Shown: positions 6,416-13,517 of the stretch, piece after piece
Position numbering within the stretch: position 1 is the stretch's first letter
Layout of the letters: every line of letters starts with the position of its first letter
DNA from: an uncultured Oscillospiraceae bacterium
Lineage (GTDB): Bacteria > Bacillota > Clostridia > Oscillospirales > Oscillospiraceae
Direction of reading: 5' to 3'
NCBI GenBank assembly: GCA_947628315.1
Contig: CANQZJ010000002.1
Coordinates: forward strand, 16,545-80,544
Length of the DNA stretch: 64,000 bases
Notes under the pieces: generated by a model
Told to the model about the DNA's origin: nothing
Database searches by the model: none
What the model saw: the letters and a program-made list of their open reading frames with translations, nothing else
Made by a program: the position numbers and the translations under genes

Positions 6416-7697
6416 GCGGGGTGTGGCGTCCTGCTTCCGGGGCAAGAGCGCCGGGGTGAAAGTGCCAGCGGATCAGATCCTCACCCTGGACAGCGCGGAC
6501 GGCTGGGATCTGGATCGGGTGGCCATGAGCCGCGAACGTGCTATGAAGATCTCCACCGTGGCCCGGTGCGTGGAGCTGCTGGCCAACTCCATGGCGGTGC
6601 TGCCCATCTTCATCACCAACGAGGGCACCCATGAGCGGGCCAGGGATCACCCCCTGCTGCGGGTGCTGCGGGATCGGGCCAACGAGGACATGACCCTGTT
6701 CGACTACACCAGGCTGATGATGTGTAATGTCCTCTTAAAGGGAAACGCATACGCCCATGTTTGGAGAAACCAGGCCACCGGCGAGGTACAGGAACTGCTG
6801 CCCCTGCCCCCGGACTGCGTGACGGTTTACGTAGATCAGAGCGGGAACATTTTTTACCTTTATACCAATCCCCGCACCGGCCAGATGTATCGGCTCCACC
6901 AGACCGAGGTCATCCACTACAAGGCCTACTCCACCGACGGCATCAACGGCATCTCCGTGCTGTCCCGGGCGGCCCAGACCATGATGACGGCGGAGGCGGC
7001 CGCCAAGTACGAGGCCTCCGTCTACGCCAATGGAGGCAGGCCCTCCGGAGTGCTGACCGTGGCCACCGACCTGTCCAACAAGTACATCGAGGAGACCAAG
7101 GCCGACGGCACGGTGGAGCGGACGAGTTACAAGGACAAGATCCGGCAGGAGTGGGACCGCGTCCACCGGGGCCCGGATAATGCGTTCCGGTTGGCCGTTC
7201 TGGATAACGGGCTTTCATTTACGCCCATCGCCATGAACAACACGGACGCCCAGTTCGTGGAGTCCAACGAGGTGCGGGTGGCCGATGTATGCCGGTTTTT
7301 TGGCACGCCACTGCACCTTGTGTTCGCAGGCAAGATGAGCTACAACAGCAACGAGCAGCAAAGCATCGAGTTCGTGCGATATACCCTGCTGGGCTACGTG
7401 ACACAATGGCAGCAGGAGGACGGGTACAAGCTCCTCCTGCCCTCGGAGCGGGCCGACGGCTGGCGCATCAAGCGGGAGCTGAAGGTGTTCCTCCAGGGCG
7501 ACAGCGCCGCCCAGGCCAACTGGTACAGGACGCTCCATGAGCTGGGGGCCTACTCGGTCAACGACATTCTGGCCCTGGATGACCGGCCGGCCGTCCCCGG
7601 CGGCGACGCCCGGTATGCCAGTCTGAACTATGTGCCGCTTGAGGACTGGGCAGCCCTGAGCCGCCAGCGGGCCGAGGGCGGTAACGGCGGCGGCTAA
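6402..7697 (+). CDS. Portal protein, HK97 family
   Basis: A 431-residue portal. The ATG at 6402 follows GGGGAGGTGAAAACGACC. Features seen: VARCVELLANSMAVLPI near the N-terminus, DYTRLMMCNVLLKGNAYAHV, FYLYTNP...VIHYKAYSTDGI and the late FFGTPLHLV segment, all typical of HK97-type portals. The dodecameric portal forms the DNA channel at the head vertex, nucleates capsid assembly and docks the terminase. It follows TerL and precedes protease and capsid, interrupted here by accessory genes (7775-9179). Confidence 0.92.
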   Translation: MTRIERGVASCFRGKSAGVKVPADQILTLDSADGWDLDRVAMSRERAMKISTVARCVELLANSMAVLPIFITNEGTHERARDHPLLRVLRDRANEDMTLFDYTRLMMCNVLLKGNAYAHVWRNQATGEVQELLPLPPDCVTVYVDQSGNIFYLYTNPRTGQMYRLHQTEVIHYKAYSTDGINGISVLSRAAQTMMTAEAAAKYEASVYANGGRPSGVLTVATDLSNKYIEETKADGTVERTSYKDKIRQEWDRVHRGPDNAFRLAVLDNGLSFTPIAMNNTDAQFVESNEVRVADVCRFFGTPLHLVFAGKMSYNSNEQQSIEFVRYTLLGYVTQWQQEDGYKLLLPSERADGWRIKRELKVFLQGDSAAQANWYRTLHELGAYSVNDILALDDRPAVPGGDARYASLNYVPLEDWAALSRQRAEGGNGGG

Positions 7698-7717
7698 AAA
7701 AAATTTCATAAAACCCC

Positions 7718-7758
7718 TTGACTTGTTGCGCGTAACATGGTAATATGTTGCTCGTAAC
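7718..7758 (+). promoter_or_regulatory. SigA promoter with two operator repeats
   Basis: TTGACT (7718-7723), 17 bases, TAATAT (7741-7746). Two near-palindromic copies of GTTGCKCGTAAC (7725-7736 and 7747-7758) lie in the spacer and just after the -10, 22 bp apart. The layout is that of a promoter repressed by the ribbon-helix-helix protein it drives. Confidence 0.75.
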
Positions 7759-7774
7759 AAGGAGGTGACGGTGT

Positions 7775-7948
7775 TTGGCCCCTGAAAGCAGGGCCGAGTA
7801 CTTCAAGGAGAGACGGTCGAAATACAAATCTTTCGTTGCTGAAGTGGAGCGAGAGAAAATGGGCCGTTTTGAAAAACGGTTGAGTGAGAACGGTCAGAGC
7901 AAGACTGAATGGCTCAATCAAAAGATTGACGAAGAACTCGGCAAATAA
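7775..7948 (+). CDS. Ribbon-helix-helix-like DNA-binding protein
   Basis: A 57-residue ORF too short for the track. The TTG start lies seven bases after AAGGAGGTGACG. The sequence runs through a basic N-terminus (AEYFKERRSKY), a strand-like FVAEVE, a helix KMGRFEKRLSENG, and a second helix SKTEWLNQKIDEEL. This is the strand-helix-helix order of Arc/MetJ-type regulators, and similar TxTxWLNxxI endings occur in small Clostridial RHH proteins. It has its own promoter carrying duplicated operators, in the middle of the late operon, so it behaves as an independently expressed moron. Target genes other than itself are unknown. Confidence 0.65.
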   Translation: MAPESRAEYFKERRSKYKSFVAEVEREKMGRFEKRLSENGQSKTEWLNQKIDEELGK

Positions 7949-7951
7949 AGA

Positions 7952-7988
7952 GAGCGCCCACCCTCCCGCCAAGAAGATGTGGACGCTC
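7952..7988. other. Hairpin after the RHH gene
   Basis: GAGCGCCCAC pairs with GTGGACGCTC (one mismatch) across a 17-base loop. No T-run follows, so a terminator role is doubtful; mRNA processing or stability is possible. Confidence 0.4.
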
Positions 7989-8058
7989 AGTCACCTAACC
8001 CGAAGGTGAGGCTAAATCTATTATAGCCAGACCTCCGGTGAAAATCAAGGAGGTTTTT

Positions 8059-8280
8059 ATGAAGTACATGAACATCAAGACCGGGGACATCTCCGGCGTC
8101 ACCGTCAGCCCCGCCGGGGCCTACTGCGAGATCAACGGCAAATACTACAAGGTGATCGGCGTTCTTCCCAAGGATAAGCGGTTCGGCATCGTGCCGGTGC
8201 TTGACATCCCCCAGATGTCCGATGAGCGGTTGATGAAGCTGGCCAGAGAGCACCCCGCCAGCAACACGGTGAAGGGCTGA
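8059..8280 (+). CDS. Hypothetical prophage protein
   Basis: The ATG at 8059 follows AAGGAGGTTTTT closely and is preferred over the in-frame GTG at 8038. The 73-residue product is predicted as beta-strand-rich in its first half (AYCEINGKYYKVIGVL) and helical at the end. No family recognised. It lies in the accessory insertion between portal and protease and is followed ten bases later by another small gene. Confidence 0.55.
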   Translation: MKYMNIKTGDISGVTVSPAGAYCEINGKYYKVIGVLPKDKRFGIVPVLDIPQMSDERLMKLAREHPASNTVKG

Positions 8281-8290
8281 GGTGGGCGCT

Positions 8291-8533
8291 ATGAATGACG
8301 TAGTGGTTGACCTTTATGTGGGAGAGCCTGAGAAGCAAAGCCCCATGCAGACCGTGGACGACGTGATCAACGACCTTCGGCTGCTGTCCAGCCTGTGCCA
8401 CATGATGAGCCTGGGCGCCCACGCCAGCGACGAGGTGAGCCGGGCCTATGTGGCCGACGCTATGGTCCACCTGCGGGACCGGCTGGACGAGCAGATCAGG
8501 ACCCTGCACGGGATTGACTGGAAACATGGGTAA
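8291..8533 (+). CDS. Hypothetical helical prophage protein
   Basis: The ATG at 8291 lies six bases after GAGGTG; the GTG at 8282 in the ORF track overlaps that ribosome site. The 80-residue product is mostly helical and acidic, with Met/Leu-rich helices (DVINDLRLLSSLCHMM and YVADAMVHLRDRLDEQIRTL). Its stop overlaps the HNH/AP2 start (ATGGGTAA), so it may be the site next to which that nuclease gene inserted. Function unknown. Confidence 0.5.
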   Translation: MNDVVVDLYVGEPEKQSPMQTVDDVINDLRLLSSLCHMMSLGAHASDEVSRAYVADAMVHLRDRLDEQIRTLHGIDWKHG

Positions 8534-9179
8534 GTTCATCGACCTGAGCGAGCAGAGGTTTAGCCGGTTGACCGCTATCAAAGAAGCCGGCCGAACCAGA
8601 AGGGGACAAGTTCTTTGGCTGTGCCGGTGCGATTGCGGCGCTACAGTAATTGTTGAAAGTGGCAAGCTAAGAAAAAATACAACTAAGAGCTGTGGTTGCT
8701 TAAAACGCGAAATAGCATCGCAGTCAATGAGAAAGTTGAGAACTGCAATGTCTCTGGATAACCATTCCAAGTCCCCCCTTTATCGGATCTGGGTGGAAAT
8801 GCAAAGACGGTGCTATGATGAAAAATCGCAGAGTTTTAAAAACTATGGTGGTCGGGGCATCGAGGTCTGTAATGAATGGCAACAAAGCTTTTCATCCTTT
8901 CAGGCTTGGTCACTTGCAAATGGATACTCAAGAGAGCTCACTATCGACAGAAAAGACAATGATGGGGATTATTGCCCTGAAAACTGTCGATGGGTTAGCC
9001 GAAAAGTTCAAGCAAATAACAACAGAAGAAACCGTAATATTTCATATAACGGGGTAACAAAAACTATAGCCCAATGGGCGGAGCAGACAGGTATGCAATG
9101 GCATACCCTGTATAACCGGATTGATCGGGGCTGGCCGATTGAGAGAGCCTTGACCGAGCCAGTTCACAAAACCAAATAA
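8526..9179 (+). CDS. HNH/AP2-type homing-like endonuclease
   Basis: A 217-residue protein. The N-terminal zinc-ribbon-like part is CRCDCGATVIVESGKLR...SCGCLKRE. The middle part, RIWVEMQRRCYDEKSQSFKNYGGRGI...CNEW, with LTIDRKDNDGDYCPENCRWV, is the H-N-H-like core of phage AP2/HNH proteins. The C-terminal repeat-like SYNGVTKTIAQWAEQTG is a DNA-binding module. Base composition is clearly AT-richer than every neighbour and codon use differs, so it is probably a recent arrival. Such genes spread by cutting cognate DNA lacking them. The ATG overlaps the previous gene. Confidence 0.75.
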   Translation: MGKFIDLSEQRFSRLTAIKEAGRTRRGQVLWLCRCDCGATVIVESGKLRKNTTKSCGCLKREIASQSMRKLRTAMSLDNHSKSPLYRIWVEMQRRCYDEKSQSFKNYGGRGIEVCNEWQQSFSSFQAWSLANGYSRELTIDRKDNDGDYCPENCRWVSRKVQANNNRRNRNISYNGVTKTIAQWAEQTGMQWHTLYNRIDRGWPIERALTEPVHKTK

Positions 9180-9198
9180 ACCAGAGCCGAGAGCCTAT

Positions 9199-9266
9199 AG
9201 GGCCGCGGGCCAGCGTGAGAACGATTAACGTTCTTACCCTGACCTGCGGCCCTTTTTATTTTTTCA
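9199..9266 (+). terminator. Terminator after the HNH/AP2 gene
   Basis: A bipartite hairpin (GGGCCGC...GCGGCCC outer, GAGAACG...CGTTCTT inner) is followed by TTTTTATTTTTT. The 20-base 5' flank matches the 2809 terminator at 18 of 20 positions. Confidence 0.7.
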
Positions 9267-9289
9267 CCAAAAAAAGGAGAGTGAGGTAA

Positions 9290-10012
9290 TTGGATGAACC
9301 CATCCAGGGCGCCCTTTACAAGAGCGCACAGGTGACCAAGCAGGCCCTGGACGCCGGCGAGCTGGCCCTGATCAACCAGTGGAGCCTGCGGCCGCTGACC
9401 GAGGAGGAAGTCTTCGTGTTCCGGGTGGCCGCCTGCGACAACCAGATCGACCGGGACTACGAGCGGTTCACCGAGACCGCCCTGGCCAAGATGGCCCAGC
9501 TGTACCCCGGCCACCCCATCCTGCTGGATCACCATTGGAGCGCCAGCAAGCAGACCGCCAGAGTCTACGCCGCCAGCGTGGAGGACGCCGGAAACGGCGT
9601 GCAGCGCCTGGTGCTGCGGGCCTATATGCTCCGCACCGAGGACACAAAGGCGATGATCGACGCCATCGAGGGCGGGATCCTCCGGGAGGTGTCCGTGGGG
9701 ATCCAGGTGACCGTCTATCGCTGCTCCATCTGCGGCCGGGACTACTTCGACGTGGGCTGCGCCCACCGCCGGGGCAAGGATTATGACGGCAAGACCTGCA
9801 GCGTGGAGCTGGACGGCGTGGCTGACGTCTACGAGCTGTCCTTCGTGGCGGTGCCGGCCCAGCCGGGGGCGGGGGTCATCAAGCGCTATGAGCGCAAAGA
9901 GACCCAGGAGCCCGAGCACATGGGGGCGGAGGGCCCCACCCAGGAAGAGCTTGACCGGGCAAAGGCCCGGATGGAGCTGGAAAACAAACGATATGGAGGT
10001 AATTTGACATGA
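9290..10012 (+). CDS. Prohead protease, HK97-type, with Cys-rich insertion
   Basis: A 240-residue serine protease of the HK97 prohead class. Seen: FVFRVAACDNQIDRDYERF, the His-bearing HPILLDHHW and LREVSVGIQV, where the Ser in VSVGI is the expected nucleophile, and the closing LSFVAVPAQPGAG. Residues about 142-170 carry C-x2-C, C-x-H and C motifs (YRCSICGRD...GCAH...KTC), a probable zinc ribbon inserted before the last strand. It trims the capsid delta domain and scaffold during maturation. TTG start after GGAGAGTGAGG; the nearby ATG at 9294 is out of frame. It overlaps the capsid start. Confidence 0.85.
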   Translation: MDEPIQGALYKSAQVTKQALDAGELALINQWSLRPLTEEEVFVFRVAACDNQIDRDYERFTETALAKMAQLYPGHPILLDHHWSASKQTARVYAASVEDAGNGVQRLVLRAYMLRTEDTKAMIDAIEGGILREVSVGIQVTVYRCSICGRDYFDVGCAHRRGKDYDGKTCSVELDGVADVYELSFVAVPAQPGAGVIKRYERKETQEPEHMGAEGPTQEELDRAKARMELENKRYGGNLT

Positions 10013-11196
10013 ATCTGAGCGAGAAAAAGCAGGAGCTGCTGGAGCTGAAGCACCAGCGGGCTGATCTTGTCAAGGCGGCCGGCGAGCTGCTGGACGCCGG
10101 CAAGATGGACGAGTGGAAGGCCAAGATGGCCGAGGTGGACAAGGCCAACGAATCCATCGAGGCCCACGAGAAGCAGGTCGAGGCCCTGGAGAAGTACTCC
10201 GGCGAGGGCGAGACTGAGACCGGCAAGGGCATGAAGCCCGGCGCCGAGCCCCAGGAGGACGGCTACCAGAAGGCCGTGAAGTCCCTGGCCAAGGCCGCCC
10301 GGGCCGGCTTCCCCACCACCAAGGCCGAGGCCGGCACCAACATGAGCGAGGGAGTGGCCGCAGACGGCGGGTACACCGTGCCCGAGGACATCGTCAACAA
10401 GGTCATTGCCCGCCGGGAGAGCAAGGAGAGCCTGCTGTCCCTGGTGTCGGTGGAGACCGTCCGCACCAAGAGCGGCAAGCGCACCTTCAAGAAGCGCGGC
10501 CAGCACAAGGGCTTCGCCACCGTGGCCGAGGCCGCCAAGTTCGGCGCCACCGCCACCCCCGAGTTCGAGCAGGTGTCCTATGACATCAAAAAGCGGGGCG
10601 GCTATCTGCCTGTGACCAACGAGCTGCTGGAGGACAGCGATGAGAACATCGCCGCCACCGTGGAGGAGTGGCTGGGCGACGAGGCCCGGGTCACCGCCAA
10701 CAACGAGATCCTCACCGTCATCAAGGCCAAGGGCGATACCGATTTCAAGGATCTGGACGGCCTGCTGAAGGCTTGGATCGGCCTGGGCTCCCTGTTCCGC
10801 GCCACCAGCACCCTCATCACCAACGACGACGGCCTGGCCTGGCTGTCTACCCTGAAGGACGCCAACGGCCGGTATCTGCTGAGCCCCAACCCCGCCGACC
10901 CCAAGGCCCTCCAGATCTGCGCCGGTACCCACGTGCTGCCGGTGAAGACCTTCGACAACGACACCATTCCCAGCGAGGAGACCAAAATCCCCTTCATCCT
11001 GGGCGACCTGAAGGAGGGTGTCCGCTACTGGGATCGCCGGGCGTTCACCCTGAAGACCAGCGACGTGGCCGTGGTGGGCGAGCTCAACGCCTACGAGCAG
11101 GATCTGACCATCTGGCGCGGCTCCCTGCGGGACGACTGCACCAAGTGGGATGACACCGCCTTCGTGTACGGCCACATCACCCCGTCGGGGGAATGA
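10009..11196 (+). CDS. Major capsid protein, HK97 fold
   Basis: 395 residues. The first ~100 are a charged coiled coil (delta/scaffold domain, ELLELKHQRADLVKAAGELL), ending in a linker before EGVAADGGYTVPEDI, where the mature coat should begin after protease cleavage. The remainder has HK97 landmarks: LLSLVSVETV, a GYLPVTNELLEDSDENI spine-helix segment, and VVVGELNAYEQDLTIWRGSLRDD near the end. It forms the icosahedral shell. It overlaps the protease gene by four bases. Codon use is highly biased, as expected for the most abundant virion protein. Confidence 0.92.
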   Translation: MNLSEKKQELLELKHQRADLVKAAGELLDAGKMDEWKAKMAEVDKANESIEAHEKQVEALEKYSGEGETETGKGMKPGAEPQEDGYQKAVKSLAKAARAGFPTTKAEAGTNMSEGVAADGGYTVPEDIVNKVIARRESKESLLSLVSVETVRTKSGKRTFKKRGQHKGFATVAEAAKFGATATPEFEQVSYDIKKRGGYLPVTNELLEDSDENIAATVEEWLGDEARVTANNEILTVIKAKGDTDFKDLDGLLKAWIGLGSLFRATSTLITNDDGLAWLSTLKDANGRYLLSPNPADPKALQICAGTHVLPVKTFDNDTIPSEETKIPFILGDLKEGVRYWDRRAFTLKTSDVAVVGELNAYEQDLTIWRGSLRDDCTKWDDTAFVYGHITPSGE

Positions 11197-11600
11197 CGGG
11201 GGCTGACCGCGTAAAAGTAACACCCCAAGGTCAGCCCCTTACACAGTACGGGGTGGGTGGCGGCAAGCAGGTCTCTGATCTGATGGGGCCTGATGTCGCC
11301 ATTGAGTGGACGGGCACCAAGGGAACGGTGTCCGGCAATTTCCCTGAGGTGACGGAGTTCACCGGCTTCTCGGAGAACGCCGAGGAACAGGAGGGCCACT
11401 ACTTCGCCTTTGAACTGGATGAGCAGTACGAGGGCAAGAAGGTCACCGTCATCGGCGCCCACCAGAAAACCGCCCAGGATCGTTTCTGGGTGATCCGTCT
11501 GGACGAGCTCTACAACGGCAGCAAGAAGCTGACCGTCAAGCAGGAGAACGAGGTGCTGTTCACTCTGGACTTCTCCGGCGCCACGCTGGCGGAGGCCTGA
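11193..11600 (+). CDS. Unknown virion-module protein after capsid
   Basis: 135 residues, coupled to the capsid gene by an ATGA overlap. It is predicted mainly as beta-strands (HYFAFELDEQYEGKKVTVIGAHQK, then KKLTVKQENEVLFTLDFSG), without membrane segments. The position directly after the capsid gene is where head decoration or stabilising proteins are usually encoded, and the beta-rich character fits. That assignment is inference only, as I do not recognise the family. Confidence 0.6.
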   Translation: MTGADRVKVTPQGQPLTQYGVGGGKQVSDLMGPDVAIEWTGTKGTVSGNFPEVTEFTGFSENAEEQEGHYFAFELDEQYEGKKVTVIGAHQKTAQDRFWVIRLDELYNGSKKLTVKQENEVLFTLDFSGATLAEA

Positions 11601-11601
11601 G

Positions 11602-11952
11602 ATGGCAAAATCGAAGATCGCCCCGGCGGCGGCCGCCGCCGGGCTGACCGGCGACCGGCTGAAGTCTCTGCTGGCCTACTGCCGGCTGACGGAGGCGGAG
11701 CTGGACGTGGATGAGCAGCAGCTCATCACCACCGAGTACGCCGCCGCCGTGAGCTACATGGAGACCGGCGTGTGCCCCGCCCCCGAGGAGGGCACCCCCC
11801 GCCGGGCCCAGTGGGATCTGTGCGTCAACGCCCTGGTGCTGGACGCCTGGGAGCACCGGGAGGCCACCGTGGATCCGTCCGCGGTGGAAGATAACCCGGT
11901 GTTCCGCCGGCACATCAACCAGCTGAAAATGACCAGCTGGACGGGATTCTGA
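11602..11952 (+). CDS. Head-tail connector protein (gp6-like)
   Basis: 116 residues, starting one base after the previous stop. It is an all-helical small protein: LKSLLAYCRLTEAELDVDEQQLITTEYAAAVSYMETG, followed by WDLCVNALVLDAWEHRE. This pattern resembles the gp6/gp15-type adaptors that ring the portal of HK97- and SPP1-like phages. Order capsid, connector, closure, completion, terminator supports it. The match is by architecture and synteny rather than a strict motif. Confidence 0.65.
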   Translation: MAKSKIAPAAAAAGLTGDRLKSLLAYCRLTEAELDVDEQQLITTEYAAAVSYMETGVCPAPEEGTPRRAQWDLCVNALVLDAWEHREATVDPSAVEDNPVFRRHINQLKMTSWTGF

Positions 11953-11963
11953 GGGGTGACGCC

Positions 11964-12545
11964 ATGGACAAGACCTTTACCCCCGCCGGCGAGCTGAACC
12001 AGAAGGTGGAGGTGCTGGAGCTCCACGACGAGGTCATCGCCACGCTGGGCCAGGAGCCCAGGAACCGTTATTTCTGGAACGACGAGCGGTGGGTGTGGGC
12101 GAAGGCGACCCCCAACGCCCGGAAGAATGTGTACAGCAACCACGGCGTGGGGGCCAGCGGGGTGACCTTCATCCTGCGGCACCAGCCCCTGTGCCTGGAC
12201 AACGCCCTGCTGTGGCAGGGCAGGCACTGCTTTATCACCTCCATCGCCCCGCTGGGGCGGGCCTACTGGCAGGTGGAGGCGGCGCTGGTGGAGGTGTCCT
12301 CCTGCGAGGACAAGTACACCAACACCGCATTCCCGGCGGTAATGACCGAGCGGTACGTCCGCTTTGAGGCGGATGACCCGTACAACGACAACCAGTACGA
12401 GCACGTGCTGGTGACGCCCAAGGCCGTCAAGCTGATCCCCGGCCGGCTGGTGGAGGTGGACGGCAAGGCCTGGCACATCCGGGCCGCCCATCTGCTGGAT
12501 CCCCACAAGAACGAGTACGACATCTGGCGGGAGGTGGAGCACTGA
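11964..12545 (+). CDS. Probable head closure / head-tail adaptor protein
   Basis: 193 residues with repeated beta-rich units. The early segment FTPAGELNQKVEVLELHDEV resembles the opening of SPP1 gp16-type joining proteins. The C-terminal part KLIPGRLVEVDGKAWHIRAAHLLD reads like a second small barrel, making the protein about twice the usual adaptor length, possibly a duplication. Its position between the connector and the gp10-like protein fits a closure ring that seals the DNA channel. The last A of its TGA is the first base of the next ATG. Confidence 0.6.
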   Translation: MDKTFTPAGELNQKVEVLELHDEVIATLGQEPRNRYFWNDERWVWAKATPNARKNVYSNHGVGASGVTFILRHQPLCLDNALLWQGRHCFITSIAPLGRAYWQVEAALVEVSSCEDKYTNTAFPAVMTERYVRFEADDPYNDNQYEHVLVTPKAVKLIPGRLVEVDGKAWHIRAAHLLDPHKNEYDIWREVEH

Positions 12546-13021
12546 TGATCGAGGCCAAACTGGAGGCCGGCGACATCGAGCGCTTCGCCGAAGTGCTGGA
12601 GGGCGCCCCGGCGGTGGTGAAGGACGCCAAACGGCAGGCCTTTGAGGCCGCCGCGCCCAAACTGCTGAGCGAAGTCCGCCGGCAGATCGGCGGCGCCGGC
12701 AAGGTGCAGTCCTGGCAGGACATGCAGGTGGGCTCCAGAGGCGGCTACGCCGCCGTGCGGCCCCGCGCCGGGGCCTACACAGACCCCACCAGAACCGGGA
12801 AACGGTACGCGGTGGGCTACGTGACCAACGCCATCGAGAGCGGGCACCGCTTTCCCACGCCCACCGGCAAAAACCGGGACTATCGGCCCCGGATGCGGAG
12901 CGGGGCCATGAAGGTGCCCGGCAAACAATTCTACGCCAAGGCCGAGGCCAGGGCCGACGCCATCGCCCAGCAGGCGGTGGAACAGGTGGCCGAGGCCCTG
13001 GCGGCCCACCTGGAGGGATAA
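12545..13021 (+). CDS. Tail completion protein, HK97 gp10-like
   Basis: 158 residues, with the start overlapping the previous stop. Opening helix DIERFAEVLEGAPAVVKDAKRQAFEAAAPKLLSEVR, a central beta region with Gly/Tyr-rich turns (GYAAVRPRAG, RYAVGYVTNAIESGH), and a closing helix of Ala/Glu (ARADAIAQQAVEQVAEALAAHL). These are typical of HK97-gp10-type minor proteins that sit at the head-tail interface and complete the tail. Assigned from pattern plus gene order; confidence is moderate to good. Confidence 0.7.
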   Translation: MIEAKLEAGDIERFAEVLEGAPAVVKDAKRQAFEAAAPKLLSEVRRQIGGAGKVQSWQDMQVGSRGGYAAVRPRAGAYTDPTRTGKRYAVGYVTNAIESGHRFPTPTGKNRDYRPRMRSGAMKVPGKQFYAKAEARADAIAQQAVEQVAEALAAHLEG

Positions 13022-13024
13022 ACC

Positions 13025-13510
13025 ATGCTGACGCCTACACAGATTGCCGACGAGATCGCGCGGCAGATCCGGGCCCTGTACCCGGAGGAGGATTGCCACC
13101 GGGAGCTATGCCCGGAGGGCTTCACCCGCCCCTGCAACCTGCTGGTGGAGGGCGAGTGCCAGATCGACGTGAACATGGGCCCCCAGCAGGTGCGGCTCCA
13201 GCCCACCTACACCATCACCACCTATGTAGATGTGGACGCCTACCACCACAGCCATTTTGACGCCCTCCACGGGCGGCAGATGCGGCTTGCGGCCCTGTTT
13301 TTGCCCGGGTACCTCCTGGTGGAGGAGACGCCGGGGAAACGGGCCAGGGCCCCCAAGGTGCTCAGCCTGACCACCGGCGGGGGCTATGGCTTCGACACGG
13401 TGACGGTGATCTTCGACTACGCCGTCGACCGGGCCGAATTTATGGCGCAGGCGACTGCGCCGACGGCCGGGGACGTGAGGGCCCGGCTGACTATCAACGA
13501 GAAGGAGTGA
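13025..13510 (+). CDS. Phage tail terminator protein
   Basis: 161 residues. It starts with a helix LTPTQIADEIARQIRALYP, then alternates strands with LQPTYTITTYVDVDAY and YGFDTVTVIFDYAVDR, as in the tail terminators of Clostridial contractile-tailed prophages. The terminator caps the assembled tail tube and provides the surface that joins the head. It lies directly upstream of the sheath gene, as expected. Three bases separate it from the previous gene. Confidence 0.7.
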   Translation: MLTPTQIADEIARQIRALYPEEDCHRELCPEGFTRPCNLLVEGECQIDVNMGPQQVRLQPTYTITTYVDVDAYHHSHFDALHGRQMRLAALFLPGYLLVEETPGKRARAPKVLSLTTGGGYGFDTVTVIFDYAVDRAEFMAQATAPTAGDVRARLTINEKE

Positions 13511-13517
13511 TTTTGTT

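Noticed and set aside
7952-7988. Intrinsic terminator after the prophage RHH gene
   Set aside because: The stem is good but no T-run follows; recorded as a hairpin only.
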